Shown: in pieces, positions 1 to 8,047 of the stretch
How positions within the stretch are numbered: the stretch's first letter is position 1
Layout of the letters: the number at the start of each line of letters is the position of its first letter
From: Brucella anthropi ATCC 49188
GTDB taxonomy: Bacteria > Pseudomonadota > Alphaproteobacteria > Rhizobiales > Rhizobiaceae
Assembly (NCBI RefSeq): GCF_000017405.1
Contig: NC_009667.1
Location: 2,590,001-2,654,000, forward strand
DNA: 64,000 bases
Reading direction: 5' to 3'
Position numbers and translations under genes: made by a program
Notes under the pieces: generated by a model
Told to the model about the DNA's origin: nothing
The model's input: the letters and a program-made list of their open reading frames with translations, nothing else
The model's database searches: none

Positions 1-573
1 GGTGGTAGCACCATGGACGTCAAACGCGATCATTCCGTGCATGTTGCACCAGACGGCCTCGTCACAATTGTGGGGGGCAAGCTGACGACTTCGCGTCATA
101 TGGCCGAACAGACGGTGGATGCTGCTGCAAAAGTTTTGGGTGATCGTCGCCGCTGCACCACGAAGAAGGCGTTTCTGCTGGGTGCAGCCGGTTATGACGC
201 ACAGGCAATCGTGGCTTCCGGTGGCATGGAGGCGCATCTGGGCGAACGCTACGGCACGGAATCGCGCTTCGTCAGCGATCTGATGGCTGCTCGTCCTAAG
301 CTTGCCGAACCGGTGGTGGAGGGCCTGCCCTATACTGGCGGAGAAGTCGTCTACGCTGCCCGGCATGAACTTGCCCGGACCATCGATGACGTGCTGTCGC
401 GTCGTATGCGTGCCCGCCTGATGGCGCGCGATGCCTCCGCCCGTGCCGCCGCAAAGGTTGGCGCCTTGCTGGGTGAAGAGCTTGGTCTTCCCCAGGCCGA
501 AATCGACCGTCAGGTCGCCGCCTATGTGGCCGCGACCGAAAAAGAAAAATCCATTCTCACAGGAGCGAACTGA
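1..573 (+). CDS. glpD: Glycerol-3-phosphate dehydrogenase GlpD, 3' end only
   Basis: Carboxy-terminal ~190 residues of an FAD-dependent glycerol-3-phosphate dehydrogenase, which oxidises sn-glycerol-3-phosphate to DHAP at the inner membrane. The frame is open from base 1, so the start lies before the window. The stretch VTIVGGKLTTSRHMAE is the conserved end of the FAD domain, and SRRMRARLMARD lies in the helical C-terminal domain. The Met at base 13 is internal, not a start. The stop is 2 bases before the next start, so the two genes are co-transcribed. Family is secure; the exact GlpD identity is supported by the GlpP-type gene downstream. Confidence 0.85.
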   Translation, partial: GGSTMDVKRDHSVHVAPDGLVTIVGGKLTTSRHMAEQTVDAAAKVLGDRRRCTTKKAFLLGAAGYDAQAIVASGGMEAHLGERYGTESRFVSDLMAARPKLAEPVVEGLPYTGGEVVYAARHELARTIDDVLSRRMRARLMARDASARAAAKVGALLGEELGLPQAEIDRQVAAYVAATEKEKSILTGAN

Positions 574-575
574 AC

Positions 576-2126
576 ATGATCAGCAAGGAAGCCATCAAGC
601 GCGGTTACAATCGCGGAAATTATGTCGTTGGTGCCCCGACCCAGCCGCATTATGCCGGCAGCATCAACGAAATCGGAACCAAGGCCGATCTGGCTCAGGA
701 CGCCGTTTCAGTGGACGCCGCCCTTGTCGCGAAGCTGCAGGGCGTTGCTGACGAAGTTCTGACCGCGCGCGAAGATCTCGTTGTGAATACCCGCGACTGG
801 TGGGCGCGCACGATGGTCGCGGAAACGGGCGGAAAGCCCGCAACGGTTGATGGCGTGTTCGTTCGCGTTTCGACGGTGGAGCAGGTTCAGGCTGTCATGC
901 GCCTTGCACACGAAGCCAAGGTTCCGGTCACTGTTTCTGCAGGTCGCTCCAACGTTACGGGCGCAGCGCTGCCGCTGCGCGGCGGCATCGTGCTCGATGT
1001 CTGCAATCTCAACCGTTTTGTCAGCTTCGATGCCGACAGCCAGATCGTTGAAGTTGAAGCTGGTATGTTCGGCGATATTTTCGAGGAAATGATCCAGCGT
1101 GACTTTGGCATGACCATGGGGCATTGGCCGTCCTCGTTCGGTATTAGCACTGTGGGCGGCTGGATAGCCTGCCGCGGCGCGGGCCAGCTTTCGACGCGCT
1201 ACGGCAAGATTGAGGACATGGTCTACGGCATGGAAGTCGTGCTGGCCGATGGTTCGCTGGTGACGGTTGGAAACTATGCCCGCGCAGCAATCGGGCCCGA
1301 TTTGCAGCAGATCTTTATCGGCTCGGAAGGCACGCTCGGCATTATCGTAAAGGCACGCCTGAAACTGCATCGCCTTCCAGACTATGCGCGCGCAATCGCT
1401 TATGGGTTCAAAAGCTTTGCCATCGGTCTGGAAGCCTGCCGCCGCATCATGCAGGGCGGTGCCAATCCGGCAGCGCTGCGTCTCTACGACGAACTGGAAA
1501 GCGGCGTGCAGTTCGGTCTGCCGGAAAGCAACGTGCTGCTGATCGCCGATGAAGGCGCGAAGGAAATGGTCGATGCCGTGATGGCGATCAGCGAAAAGGT
1601 TTGCGCCGAACTCGGTGACAAGCTCGATGGCGATACGATCTTCGAAAAGTGGCTCGACACACGTTATCTGACCGGCAAGAGCGCCGAGGGCTTCAAGCGC
1701 AGCCCAGGCTTTGTTGCGGATACGCTGGAAATGACCGGCTGCTGGCGCGATCTGCCTGCGATCTATGATGAGGTGGTCGCTGCCATCAATGCAGTGCCGG
1801 GTACGCTGGCCGGTTCGGCGCACCAGTCACATGCCTATGTCGATGGCGCCTGCCTTTATTTCTCGCTGCGTGGCGACGTGGAAGTGGAAAAGCGCGCTGA
1901 ATGGTATCGTGCTGCATGGGATGCTGCCAATGCGGTTCTAATCAAGTATGGTGCAGCATTGAGCCATCACCACGGCGTTGGATTGCTCCGTGCGCCTTAC
2001 ATGAAAGACGCTCTCGGATCGGCATTTCCGCTGCTGGAAACGGTGAAGAAGGCGCTCGACCCCGACAACCTGCTTAACCCCGGCAAGCTCGGACTTTCGC
2101 TCGACATGCCAAGAGACGGAAAATGA
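576..2126 (+). CDS. FAD-binding oxidase, alkyl-DHAP synthase-like
   Basis: A 516-residue flavoenzyme of the FAD-linked oxidase (PCMH-type) superfamily. The FAD-binding half covers about residues 90-270: VTVSAGRSNVTGAALP binds the pyrophosphate and IFIGSEGTLGIIVKARL closes the domain. The C-terminal half carries HQSHAYVDGACLYFSL and the triple-histidine motif SHHHGVG, which in alkylglycerone-phosphate synthases is part of the active site. It starts 2 bases after glpD and ends 4 bases before the GlpP-type gene, so it likely acts on a glycerol-phosphate or DHAP-derived substrate. A D-lactate/glycolate oxidase-type role is the alternative; the HHH motif favours the AGPS branch. Confidence 0.75.
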   Translation: MISKEAIKRGYNRGNYVVGAPTQPHYAGSINEIGTKADLAQDAVSVDAALVAKLQGVADEVLTAREDLVVNTRDWWARTMVAETGGKPATVDGVFVRVSTVEQVQAVMRLAHEAKVPVTVSAGRSNVTGAALPLRGGIVLDVCNLNRFVSFDADSQIVEVEAGMFGDIFEEMIQRDFGMTMGHWPSSFGISTVGGWIACRGAGQLSTRYGKIEDMVYGMEVVLADGSLVTVGNYARAAIGPDLQQIFIGSEGTLGIIVKARLKLHRLPDYARAIAYGFKSFAIGLEACRRIMQGGANPAALRLYDELESGVQFGLPESNVLLIADEGAKEMVDAVMAISEKVCAELGDKLDGDTIFEKWLDTRYLTGKSAEGFKRSPGFVADTLEMTGCWRDLPAIYDEVVAAINAVPGTLAGSAHQSHAYVDGACLYFSLRGDVEVEKRAEWYRAAWDAANAVLIKYGAALSHHHGVGLLRAPYMKDALGSAFPLLETVKKALDPDNLLNPGKLGLSLDMPRDGK

Positions 2127-2130
2127 CGGA

Positions 2131-2706
2131 ATGACTTTGGACAGAACGATCGGTGAGCGGCTTTTACGGGCGCCAGTCATGGCAACGCTCTACGGCGTGG
2201 ACAATCTTCAGGCGTTTCTGGACAGCAAGGCGGAAGTGGGCATCGTTGCCAATATCGCCTTGCGCCATGTGGCCGAAGTGCTGAACGCGCTCAAGAAAAG
2301 CAACAAGCTGATCGTTCTGAACATCGACAGTTGCGAAGGCCTGTCGCAGGACAAGGGGGCCATCGAGTTTCTTGCCGAGATTGGCATTTCGGTGCTGCTG
2401 TCGACGCGCGTTCCAACAATTCAGAAGGCTGCGCAATGCGGCCTTCTGACCATGCAGAAGGTATTTGTGACCGACCGCTCCACCTGGCCCCGCAGCCTCA
2501 AGGCAATCTCGCAAAGCGCACCCAATCTGGTGCAGATCATGCCATCGCCGATGCTTGGATATCTGTCTGCAGAAGACAAGCGCCGCCTGCCACCCGTCGT
2601 GGCTTCTGGCTTTATCTGCAATGAGGCCGATGTTGCTACGGCAATGAAGCAGGGTGCCATTGCCGTTTCGTCAAGCAATAAGTCGCTTTGGGATTACAAG
2701 CGATAA
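2131..2706 (+). CDS. glpP: Glycerol-3-phosphate-responsive antiterminator (GlpP family)
   Basis: 191 residues resembling GlpP, a TIM-barrel-like protein that in Firmicutes binds glycerol-3-phosphate and the glpD leader mRNA to prevent termination. Typical family features are IVLNIDSCEGLSQDKGAIEFL (mid-protein) and the C-terminal IAVSSSNKSLWDYKR. It is the last gene of the glp operon. The glpD leader is outside the window, so the antitermination target cannot be inspected. The family call is firm; RNA-binding function in this organism is inferred. Confidence 0.8.
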   Translation: MTLDRTIGERLLRAPVMATLYGVDNLQAFLDSKAEVGIVANIALRHVAEVLNALKKSNKLIVLNIDSCEGLSQDKGAIEFLAEIGISVLLSTRVPTIQKAAQCGLLTMQKVFVTDRSTWPRSLKAISQSAPNLVQIMPSPMLGYLSAEDKRRLPPVVASGFICNEADVATAMKQGAIAVSSSNKSLWDYKR

Positions 2707-2878
2707 CCGGCGCTTGAAGGCTGTTTTCAACATTCGCACCTGACACGCAGATCGGGAATTCTGGCGTGACTACCAAGGAAAGAGGAAGCTCATCTGCGTG
2801 CAATAGCCCGCGACGCCATGAAGCAAATAAGGCTGCTGGTCAACAATCCAAGAGAGGTGAGCAAAGCCGATGCTCTGG

Positions 2879-3364
2879 CTATTCATAAAGCAGCTTGGGG
2901 ACGTCGTTGGCACTATCGGCGGCTCGCATACCCGGCATTATCTTGCCATCGGGGGCCGTTCGATCATCCAGCGCCCACAATGCGCCGTTGACTTCGCTTG
3001 CCCATTCACCCGCTTCAAAACGTAGCCACTTTGCAGCTGACATCAATGCCAGAACGTCGAAATATTCCGCCGGCAGATTATCGGCGTTATCGGACGGATT
3101 TACCTTCATCTCGACGTAGTCGTCGGGATTAGGAAGCGCCTCCTTCGTGCCGGGCTTCATCTTCGCCCGGAATAACTGAAAGCTCCAATGCAGCTTTGAC
3201 GGCAGGTTACAGTCGAAATAGGCCTTTAGCGCGAGATACAGACGCCCGGTGGCCTTTGCTATTTGTGCCGCGAGCTCGCACTTCTGAGCCAAACGGGACA
3301 TTGCGGTTTCCACAGATGCCCGCGGAATCTGGCTGCTTTCGTTGAAATAGAGCGTTGCGTACTT
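2879..3364 (-). pseudogene. Unknown protein, 5' end removed by IS3 insertion
   Basis: An open minus-strand frame runs from the left edge of the IS3 element (3364) to a stop at 2879. A GTG at 3313 would give 144 residues, but the frame stays open upstream (KYATLYFNESSQIPRAS precedes it) until the IS end. It therefore looks like the last ~160 residues of a longer protein. No recognised domain; the tail is acidic and mixed. The IS3-IS5 pair sits where its start should be. It may still be translated from the GTG, but more likely it is a relic of an accessory gene. Confidence 0.55.
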
Positions 3365-3423
3365 TGAATAGCCCCTAGATTTGTAGACGCCTTCTTTCCT
3401 AATTTTGAGGCAAGAATAGCATC

Positions 3424-3660
3424 ATGAGCAAATCGAATTTCAGCGAAGAGTTTAAGCGTGACGCGGTGCGCCAGATCACGGAGCGAGGCTATCCGGTTGC
3501 GGAGGTTTCGCAGCGTCTCGGCGTGAGCCAGCATTCGCTTTACGAATGGAAGAAGAAGTTTTCTGCGTTGAACGCCAAAGACAACGACGAGGCCGAGGAG
3601 ATCAGGCGGCTGAAGAAGGAACTGGCTCGCGTCACCGAGGAGCGAGATATCCTAAGTTGA
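3424..3660 (+). pseudogene. IS3-family OrfA, interrupted
   Basis: 78 residues with the helix-turn-helix SEEFKRDAVRQITERGYPV and AEVSQRLGVSQHSLYEWKKK, followed by a leucine-zipper segment (EEIRRLKKELARVTEERDIL). In this family the zipper normally continues DILKKA.AYFA. Here a TGA stop appears just after DIL (3658-3660), inside a 51-bp palindromic insert. Past the insert the same frame resumes with AAAYFAWDAK and stops at 3736. OrfA is therefore truncated by the insert, and its usual frameshift window is displaced. Confidence 0.8.
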
Positions 3661-3705
3661 AGCCGGACAAGCAATCGATCCAGTGAATCGTTTGCCCGGC
3701 GGAAC
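3655..3705 (+). repeat. Palindromic 51-bp insert inside IS3 OrfA
   Basis: Between codons for DIL (ending 3654) and AAAYFA (from 3706) lies about 51 bp replacing the expected two Lys codons. It forms an imperfect palindrome: GCCGGACAAGCAATCGATC pairs with TGAATCGTTTGCCCGGC around a CAG centre. The net gain is a multiple of three, so the downstream frame is kept, but a TGA is introduced. It looks like a small intergenic-type palindromic element that hopped into the IS; element family not identified. Confidence 0.55.
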
Positions 3706-3734
3706 GCGGCCGCGTATTTCGCCTGGGATGCAAA

Positions 3735-4595
3735 GTGAAGTACGCGTTTATTGCATTGCATCGCTTGCAGTTTTCGGTGCGGACGATGTGCCGTCTTCTG
3801 CGGGTTCATCCCAGTGGATTTTACACCTGGCTGAAGAGCCCGCTGAGCAGGCAAGCCAGCGAGGACAAGCGGCAAACCGATCTGCTTTTGAAGGCATGGG
3901 AAGAGAGCGGCAAGGTCTACGGCTATCGCAAGCTGCACGACGATCTTCTCGATCAGGGAGAGATGTGCTGCCCCAACCGGGTTGCGCGTCTGACACGCAT
4001 TGCCGGGATAAAGGCGCAGATTGGCTACAAACGCTGTCCCGGCATCTACGGCGGCAGGCCTTCCATCGTCGTAGATAATGCGCTCGACCGGCAGTTCGAC
4101 GTCGAGGCTCCAGACACGGCGTGGGTCACGGACATCACCTATATCCGAACCTGTGAGGGCTTCGCCTATCTCGCGGTCGTCATCGATCTCTACTCCCGTC
4201 GTGTCATCGGCTGGGCGATGCAGAGCCGCCAAACCACGGACGTCGTACTGCAGGCCCTGCTTATGGCGGTGTGGCGACGCAAACCGAAAGACAAGGTGCT
4301 GATCCACTCGGATCAGGGCTCCCAGTTCACCAGCATGGACTGGGCTTTGTTCCTCAGACACCACAATCTGGTTCATTCGATGAGCCGACGCGGCAATTGC
4401 CATGACAATGCGGTGGCAGAGAGCTTCTTCAATCTTCTAAAACGAGAGAGGATACGGCGCAGGGTATACCGTTCTCGCGATGAAGCTCGCCAGGACGTGT
4501 TCGACTACATTGAAATGTTCTACAACCCGAAACGCAAACACGTCAGGAACGGGATGCTGTCCCCCGTCGAGTTCGAGAAACAGCAGAAAATCTAG
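3735..4595 (+). CDS. IS3-family transposase OrfB (DDE integrase core)
   Basis: 286 residues starting at GTG, in the -1 frame relative to OrfA. An N-terminal HTH_21-like segment (about residues 40-100, YGYRKLHDDLL) is followed by the rve integrase core. The catalytic triad is visible: WVTDITYIRT (first Asp), LIHSDQGSQFTS (second Asp) and NAVAESFFNLLK (Glu). The C-terminus FYNPKRKHVRNGMLSP is typical. OrfB itself is intact. Because OrfA is interrupted, OrfAB transposase is probably not made from this copy unless the insert is bypassed. Confidence 0.9.
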   Translation: MKYAFIALHRLQFSVRTMCRLLRVHPSGFYTWLKSPLSRQASEDKRQTDLLLKAWEESGKVYGYRKLHDDLLDQGEMCCPNRVARLTRIAGIKAQIGYKRCPGIYGGRPSIVVDNALDRQFDVEAPDTAWVTDITYIRTCEGFAYLAVVIDLYSRRVIGWAMQSRQTTDVVLQALLMAVWRRKPKDKVLIHSDQGSQFTSMDWALFLRHHNLVHSMSRRGNCHDNAVAESFFNLLKRERIRRRVYRSRDEARQDVFDYIEMFYNPKRKHVRNGMLSPVEFEKQQKI

Positions 4596-4701
4596 CCCGA
4601 GGGTGTCTACGAAACTCGGGGCTATTCAGGCTAGGCGGCGTGGACGAATTGGTTGACGAATTGATCGCAGCTTGATTCAAGACTGCTTTTTGGAGGCAGT
4701 C

Positions 4702-5483
4702 ATGAGCCGAGGCGATCTGAGCGAATCCGAATGGCGTGTTCTGAAGGATTTATTGCCGATTGAAGCAGTCAAACGGGGACGCGGTCGTCGTCCGGAGCAA
4801 AATCGTGCGATCATCAACGGCATACTTTGGAGACTTCGCTGCGGGACGCCTTGGCGGGATGTCCCACCCAAATACGGCAATTGGAATACGATCTATCGGC
4901 GGTTTCGGCGTTGGAGCGAAGCCGGGGTCTGGGAGGCTGTTTCGATCACGCTCGCTGAGATCATGGCTGACAGCGGCCACTACAGCATCGATAGCACCAC
5001 AGTTCGGGCCCATATTTCGGCAGCGGGCGGAAAGGGGGGATTCATCGACGCGCTCTTGGCCGCTCGCGGGGCGGGTTCACCAGTAAACTTCACTGTCTGG
5101 CTGATGCCAGAGGAAGACCGCTTGCCTTCCATCTGACGGTTGGCGAAGCCGCAGATTGCAAGGCTTACGACACTCTGATCAGCTTACCCGAGCAAGCGCC
5201 ACAGGCGCTTCTTGCTGACAAGGGATATGATGCGGATGCCATTCGTGATGATCTTGCCAGCCGCAATATCAAGCCCGTCATTCCTGGCAGAGCAAACCGC
5301 CGCGTGAAGATTGAATATGATCGCACGCTGTATAAACAGCGCAACCTAATCGAACGGATGTTTGGCAGACTGAAAATCAACCGCGCCATTGCTACTCGAT
5401 ACGACCAACTCGCCGAGAGCTTCATCAGCATGGTTCATATTGCTACCGCAAGATACTGGCTCAAATTCGTCCACGCCGCCTAG
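4702..5483 (+). CDS. IS5-family transposase OrfAB (programmed -1 frameshift)
   Basis: The first frame starts at ATG 4702 after GGAGG and reads MSRGDLSESEWRVLKDLLP; unshifted it would stop at 5136. A -1 slip at 5034-5040 (G GGG GGA) moves translation to the frame IHRRALGRSRGGFTSKLH, which runs to a TAG at 5481-5483 overlapping the right end. Catalytic segments are YSIDSTTVRAH (first Asp), LLADKGYDADAIR (second Asp) and YKQRNLIERMFGRLK (Glu region). The OrfA domain gives DNA binding and OrfB completes the DDE fold. The shifted product would be ~260 residues, the usual size for this group. Confidence 0.85.
5034..5040 (+). promoter_or_regulatory. -1 frameshift slippery heptamer
   Basis: G GGG GGA fits the X XXY YYZ pattern exactly in the OrfA frame (zero-frame codons GGG at 5035, GGA at 5038). 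Slipping back one base gives GGG GGG and continues at 5040 in the open OrfB frame. The site lies at the expected point of IS427-group transposases, after AAGGKGG. Confidence 0.75.
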
Positions 5484-6091
5484 ATTTCGACGAGGATGAG
5501 GCGCTCCTTGCGATAGTCTCGGTAGCTGCGTTCGCTATTGTGTTGTGCGACCAGATTGCTGCAGAACTTGTCTTTGCTCTAGCTGCCGCGCAACCTGCTC
5601 TTATCTCGGCTGAGGACCAACGGCGACCGCTACTAGAGCTCGTGGAAGACCGCGCCCTGTCGTTCGTGAATAGTCACGAAGAACCGGCTGCAGCATCGAA
5701 CGATGATAACCGGTCACCGATGCGGCGTGCATTTGAATTTGAGGGTGCGCTGGGTGGATTCTTAGCAGCCGAGCTATCGGCAGACGAGGGTGTAGTTGTC
5801 CAGACCGGGGTCATGGTCACCACCGGCACGGGAACGAGGAGGCTCGAAGCGGACATTGTAGTAACAAGAGGTGCTGAGCGCGTTGTTCTTGAGCTCAAGC
5901 GCGCACAGAGCCGAAGCGTTCGAAATGCTAAAGATGCTGCCTTGGGACAAGTTCTACATTTTTTGCAAGTACCGGATGTCACTGGTGCGGTGATAGTAGT
6001 CTATAGTGGAAGCGGCGTCGCTTACTCTGCCATTCCAGCTGATACCCCCTTGGACGAGCGAGTTAGAATAGTCAGTCAAACTCTTAGCTAA
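5484..6091 (+). pseudogene. PD-(D/E)XK nuclease-like protein, 5' end missing
   Basis: The frame is open from the right IS5 boundary (FDEDEALLAIVSV...) to a stop at 6091; the first ATG-like codon (5540) is internal. About 200 residues remain. The C-terminal half contains RRLEADIVVTRGAERVVLEL followed by KR, spacing an Asp and an E-x-K as in PD-(D/E)XK nucleases, then a hydrophobic strand GAVIVVYSGSG. The upstream part of the gene is not found on the other side of the two ISs, where a different gene runs on the opposite strand. It is probably a relic of an accessory, possibly defence-related, gene. Confidence 0.55.
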
Positions 6092-6655
6092 TGCGACCGC
6101 TGAGGTCGGAACTGTGTCATAACGCTAGCGAGCAAAGGCCAGACACTGTTGGGCGCTTGTGCTTAACGACGGCTACTGACGAAAGCGGTCCATACATAAT
6201 GACCATCCACGCTTCCGCTCCCCACCCCATCACAGACTTCAGGGGACTGGTTTAAGAATATCTGCTTCGGGCCAAACTCGGACCACATCGACGGCTGCCT
6301 AGATGTCCGCTATCGCCATTCGTCGCTCCAACAACGGACATTCCGTTCACGGCCCCATTCCCGTCAATACAAATAACTGTTTGACACGAGACATATGGCA
6401 AAATTCCCCTTTTTCCATATGTTGATAGCATGGACTACCGGATATCAGCTTTGCGCCTTCTTGCGGTCGTTCGACTGGCACCTGCAACGTCGCGAAAGCT
6501 GGTATTGTCTATGGAGTGGTAGAGCGCCAGTCGATTGTTTCGGTGTAAAGGTTTGAACTCCACCTGATCCGCCAAAATTTCTAATTCTGCTCTATTTAAT
6601 AGCGCCAACGCCGCCGTCTTTTGCGATGATTAAATTTAGAAGATACGCATGCACT
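6092..6655. other. Non-coding stretch, one dyad
   Basis: 564 bases with no convincing gene on either strand. The sequence looks like decayed DNA: short frames with no ribosome binding site or recognisable domain. The only structured item is the 32-bp dyad at 6391-6422. It lies between the truncated nuclease gene and the 3' end of the ridA-type gene, so it marks the left boundary of the following catabolic cassette. Confidence 0.6.
6391..6422. repeat. 32-bp dyad, copy 1
   Basis: Half-sites ACATATGG and CCATATGT separated by 16 bases; the right half is preceded by a T-run (TTTTTCCATATGT). A second site with the same halves, the same 32-bp length and the same T-run is at 16135-16166. Could be a regulator operator or a small repeat. 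Confidence 0.6.
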
Positions 6656-7000
6656 CTAAATCGCAGCAGAGACCACAATCTCGATACGCATATCGGGGTC
6701 GGCCATGAATACTTGCCCGCAGCATCGCGTCGGCGGGTTGGCTGTATCTATCCAACTGTCCCAAACCTGATTCATCGCCGCGAAATCCGACATGTCTTTC
6801 AGCCAAATCTGTGCGGTAAGTAGGCGAGATTTGTCGGTGCCGGCCCGTGCCAAAAGATCGTCAATCTTGGCGAGTGTTTCTATCGTTTGCTGGGTAATGT
6901 CCCCTGCAGAATCGGAAAATTGGCCCGATAAGAAACACATGCCATTGTATTTTACGAGACGACTGCGGCGGTGATTTATGTCAAGTCTTTCAATCTGCAT
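6656..7000 (-). CDS. RidA/YjgF-family imine deaminase
   Basis: 114 residues from ATG 7000 (after AAGGAA); a start 21 bases upstream is possible but has no better site. RidA proteins hydrolyse reactive enamine/imine intermediates released by PLP or flavin enzymes. Family signs are CFLSGQFSD, the central ITQQTIETLAKIDDLLARAG and the C-terminal DPDMRIEIVVSA, whose Arg is the conserved substrate-carboxylate ligand. Some positions differ from canonical RidA (TRCCGQ replaces the usual ARS), so it belongs to a side subfamily. It lies 66 bases downstream of the IclR gene on the same strand and in the same cluster as an FAD oxidase that would produce imines. Confidence 0.8.
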   Translation of the reverse strand: MQIERLDINHRRSRLVKYNGMCFLSGQFSDSAGDITQQTIETLAKIDDLLARAGTDKSRLLTAQIWLKDMSDFAAMNQVWDSWIDTANPPTRCCGQVFMADPDMRIEIVVSAAI

Positions 7001-7066
7001 CTGGTTTCCTTCAGGGTTCAAGATGTTAAACTATTTCACTTCAAGCCTTTATGAAGCAGGCGAAAA

Positions 7067-7822
7067 CTATATTGCGTGGCCAAGGCAATCGCGCAGTTCA
7101 TCGATGATCTTGGGAAGCCAATCTTCCGTCATCATCTCGAGCGGTGCGGTGAACGAAATCGCGGCATTCAGTTCATAAGGATTTGTAGCGCGCACCGGTA
7201 AGCCGAGTCCGCCTTCTCCCGGCAGGTAGTACGCCATATTGACAGCAAAACCCCGCCGTCTAGCATCTTCAATCTGGGAAATTACGACACACTTATCGAC
7301 GTACTGAACTGATGGGTGACTAAGATAACGCGGTGCATTTGTTTCAAGCAGTGCGAGGCAGTCGGCTTCAGGCATTATGGACATGAGTGCGATGCTTCCG
7401 GCTGCGACACCCATAGGCACGCGTCCGCCAACCCCCATAGTAAACTGGCGGTCCGGAAATCGCGAAACCATCTCGGCGCAGACAGCATCAATGCCCGCCT
7501 GCACCATCATGTAAACGGTATGCCCGCTTCGCCGCGCAAACTCGGTCATTCCAGGTCGGAATTTCGAAATCAGGGGTTCGAGACGGGCCTGCCCCCTCGC
7601 AAGCATTGGGATAGCAGGTCCAAGCCGGTAAAAGCCGTGCTTGCCAGCCGGTTCGGCGAAGCCCTTTTGAAGAAGCGACGCGAGGCTACGATGCACGGCA
7701 GGTTTAGCTTCGCCAATGCGTTCGGCAATATCGGCTAGAGCCAAGCCATCAGCGCCTGCTTCCCCCAGAACTATTAGAATATCAAGTGCGCGTACTGCAT
7801 TGCTTGATGCGTTCGTAGTCAC
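7067..7822 (-). CDS. IclR-family transcriptional regulator
   Basis: 251 residues. N-terminal winged helix (NAVRALDILIVLGEAGADGL, IGEAKPAVHRSLASLLQKGF) and a C-terminal effector domain with GVGGRVPMGVAAGSIALM and RRRGFAVN. I chose GTG 7822 because GGAG lies 6 bases before it; the longer frame from TTG 7834 would leave no ribosome site and abut an operator-like palindrome. It is divergent from the Dpp-type transporter genes and probably controls them and itself, with the transported compound or a breakdown product as effector. Confidence 0.85.
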   Translation of the reverse strand: MTTNASSNAVRALDILIVLGEAGADGLALADIAERIGEAKPAVHRSLASLLQKGFAEPAGKHGFYRLGPAIPMLARGQARLEPLISKFRPGMTEFARRSGHTVYMMVQAGIDAVCAEMVSRFPDRQFTMGVGGRVPMGVAAGSIALMSIMPEADCLALLETNAPRYLSHPSVQYVDKCVVISQIEDARRRGFAVNMAYYLPGEGGLGLPVRATNPYELNAAISFTAPLEMMTEDWLPKIIDELRDCLGHAI

Positions 7823-7834
7823 GTCTAACTCCAA

Positions 7835-7853
7835 TATTCTAATTATTAGAATA
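7835..7853. promoter_or_regulatory. Perfect 19-bp palindrome, likely IclR operator
   Basis: TATTCTAATTATTAGAATA is a perfect palindrome about a central T. It sits just ahead of the IclR-type start and within the divergent region towards the transporter. A second imperfect dyad (ATTCC-N7-GGAAT, about 7867-7883) follows. Position and symmetry fit an autoregulatory operator; binding is inferred. Confidence 0.5.
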
Positions 7854-8047
7854 ATTCATAAAATTCATTCCAATAAAAGGAATAGGTTGACTTCTGTCAC
7901 ATTTTTCGCTGTCATTCAACCACGGCGTTAAGTCTTTGAACCGAGGGAGGAGCGTTCAAAGATTGCTGTCTTTACACCTGATTTCAGGTTGCTGACGCAC
8001 GTCCCTGTCATGCTCCCCCATCATCTGTTTGAGGCGAGGACAACAGC

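Larger units (their letters stand above)
3365..4628 (+). mobile_element. IS3-family insertion sequence (1264 bp)
   Basis: Terminal inverted repeats are visible: the left end begins TGAATAGCCCCTAGATTTGT, and the right end, read inwards, begins TGAATAGCCCCGAGTTTCGT, continuing GTAGAC(G/A)CC in both. The element encodes an IS3-type OrfA and, in the -1 frame, an OrfB with a DDE integrase core. No target duplication is seen (left flank ACTT, right flank GGCT). The right flank is only 2 bp from an IS5-family element, so a later rearrangement or deletion at this side is likely. OrfA is interrupted, so this copy may be unable to make the OrfAB fusion. Confidence 0.9.
4631..5483 (+). mobile_element. 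IS5-family insertion sequence, IS427-like (853 bp)
   Basis: Bounded by near-perfect terminal inverted repeats: GCGGCGTGGACGAATT at the left and AATTCGTCCACGCCGC at the right, each flanked by CTAG, which is either target duplication or part of the ends. It encodes a two-frame transposase joined by -1 frameshifting, as in the IS427 group that also includes Brucella IS711. The element begins 2 bp after the IS3 right end. Both reading frames and both ends look intact, so it could be active. Confidence 0.9.

Noticed and set aside
708..1823. 371-codon open frame on the minus strand
   Set aside because: Lies entirely antisense to the AGPS-like gene, which has clear domain motifs; the minus frame has none and no ribosome site.
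2710..2878. Short plus-strand peptide frame after glpP
   Set aside because: Protein-like over ~40 codons but no start codon or ribosome site and overlaps the remnant gene's 3' end; may be decayed sequence.
3360..4632. Target-site duplication around the IS3 element
   Set aside because: Flanks ACTT and GGCT do not match, so no duplication is claimed.
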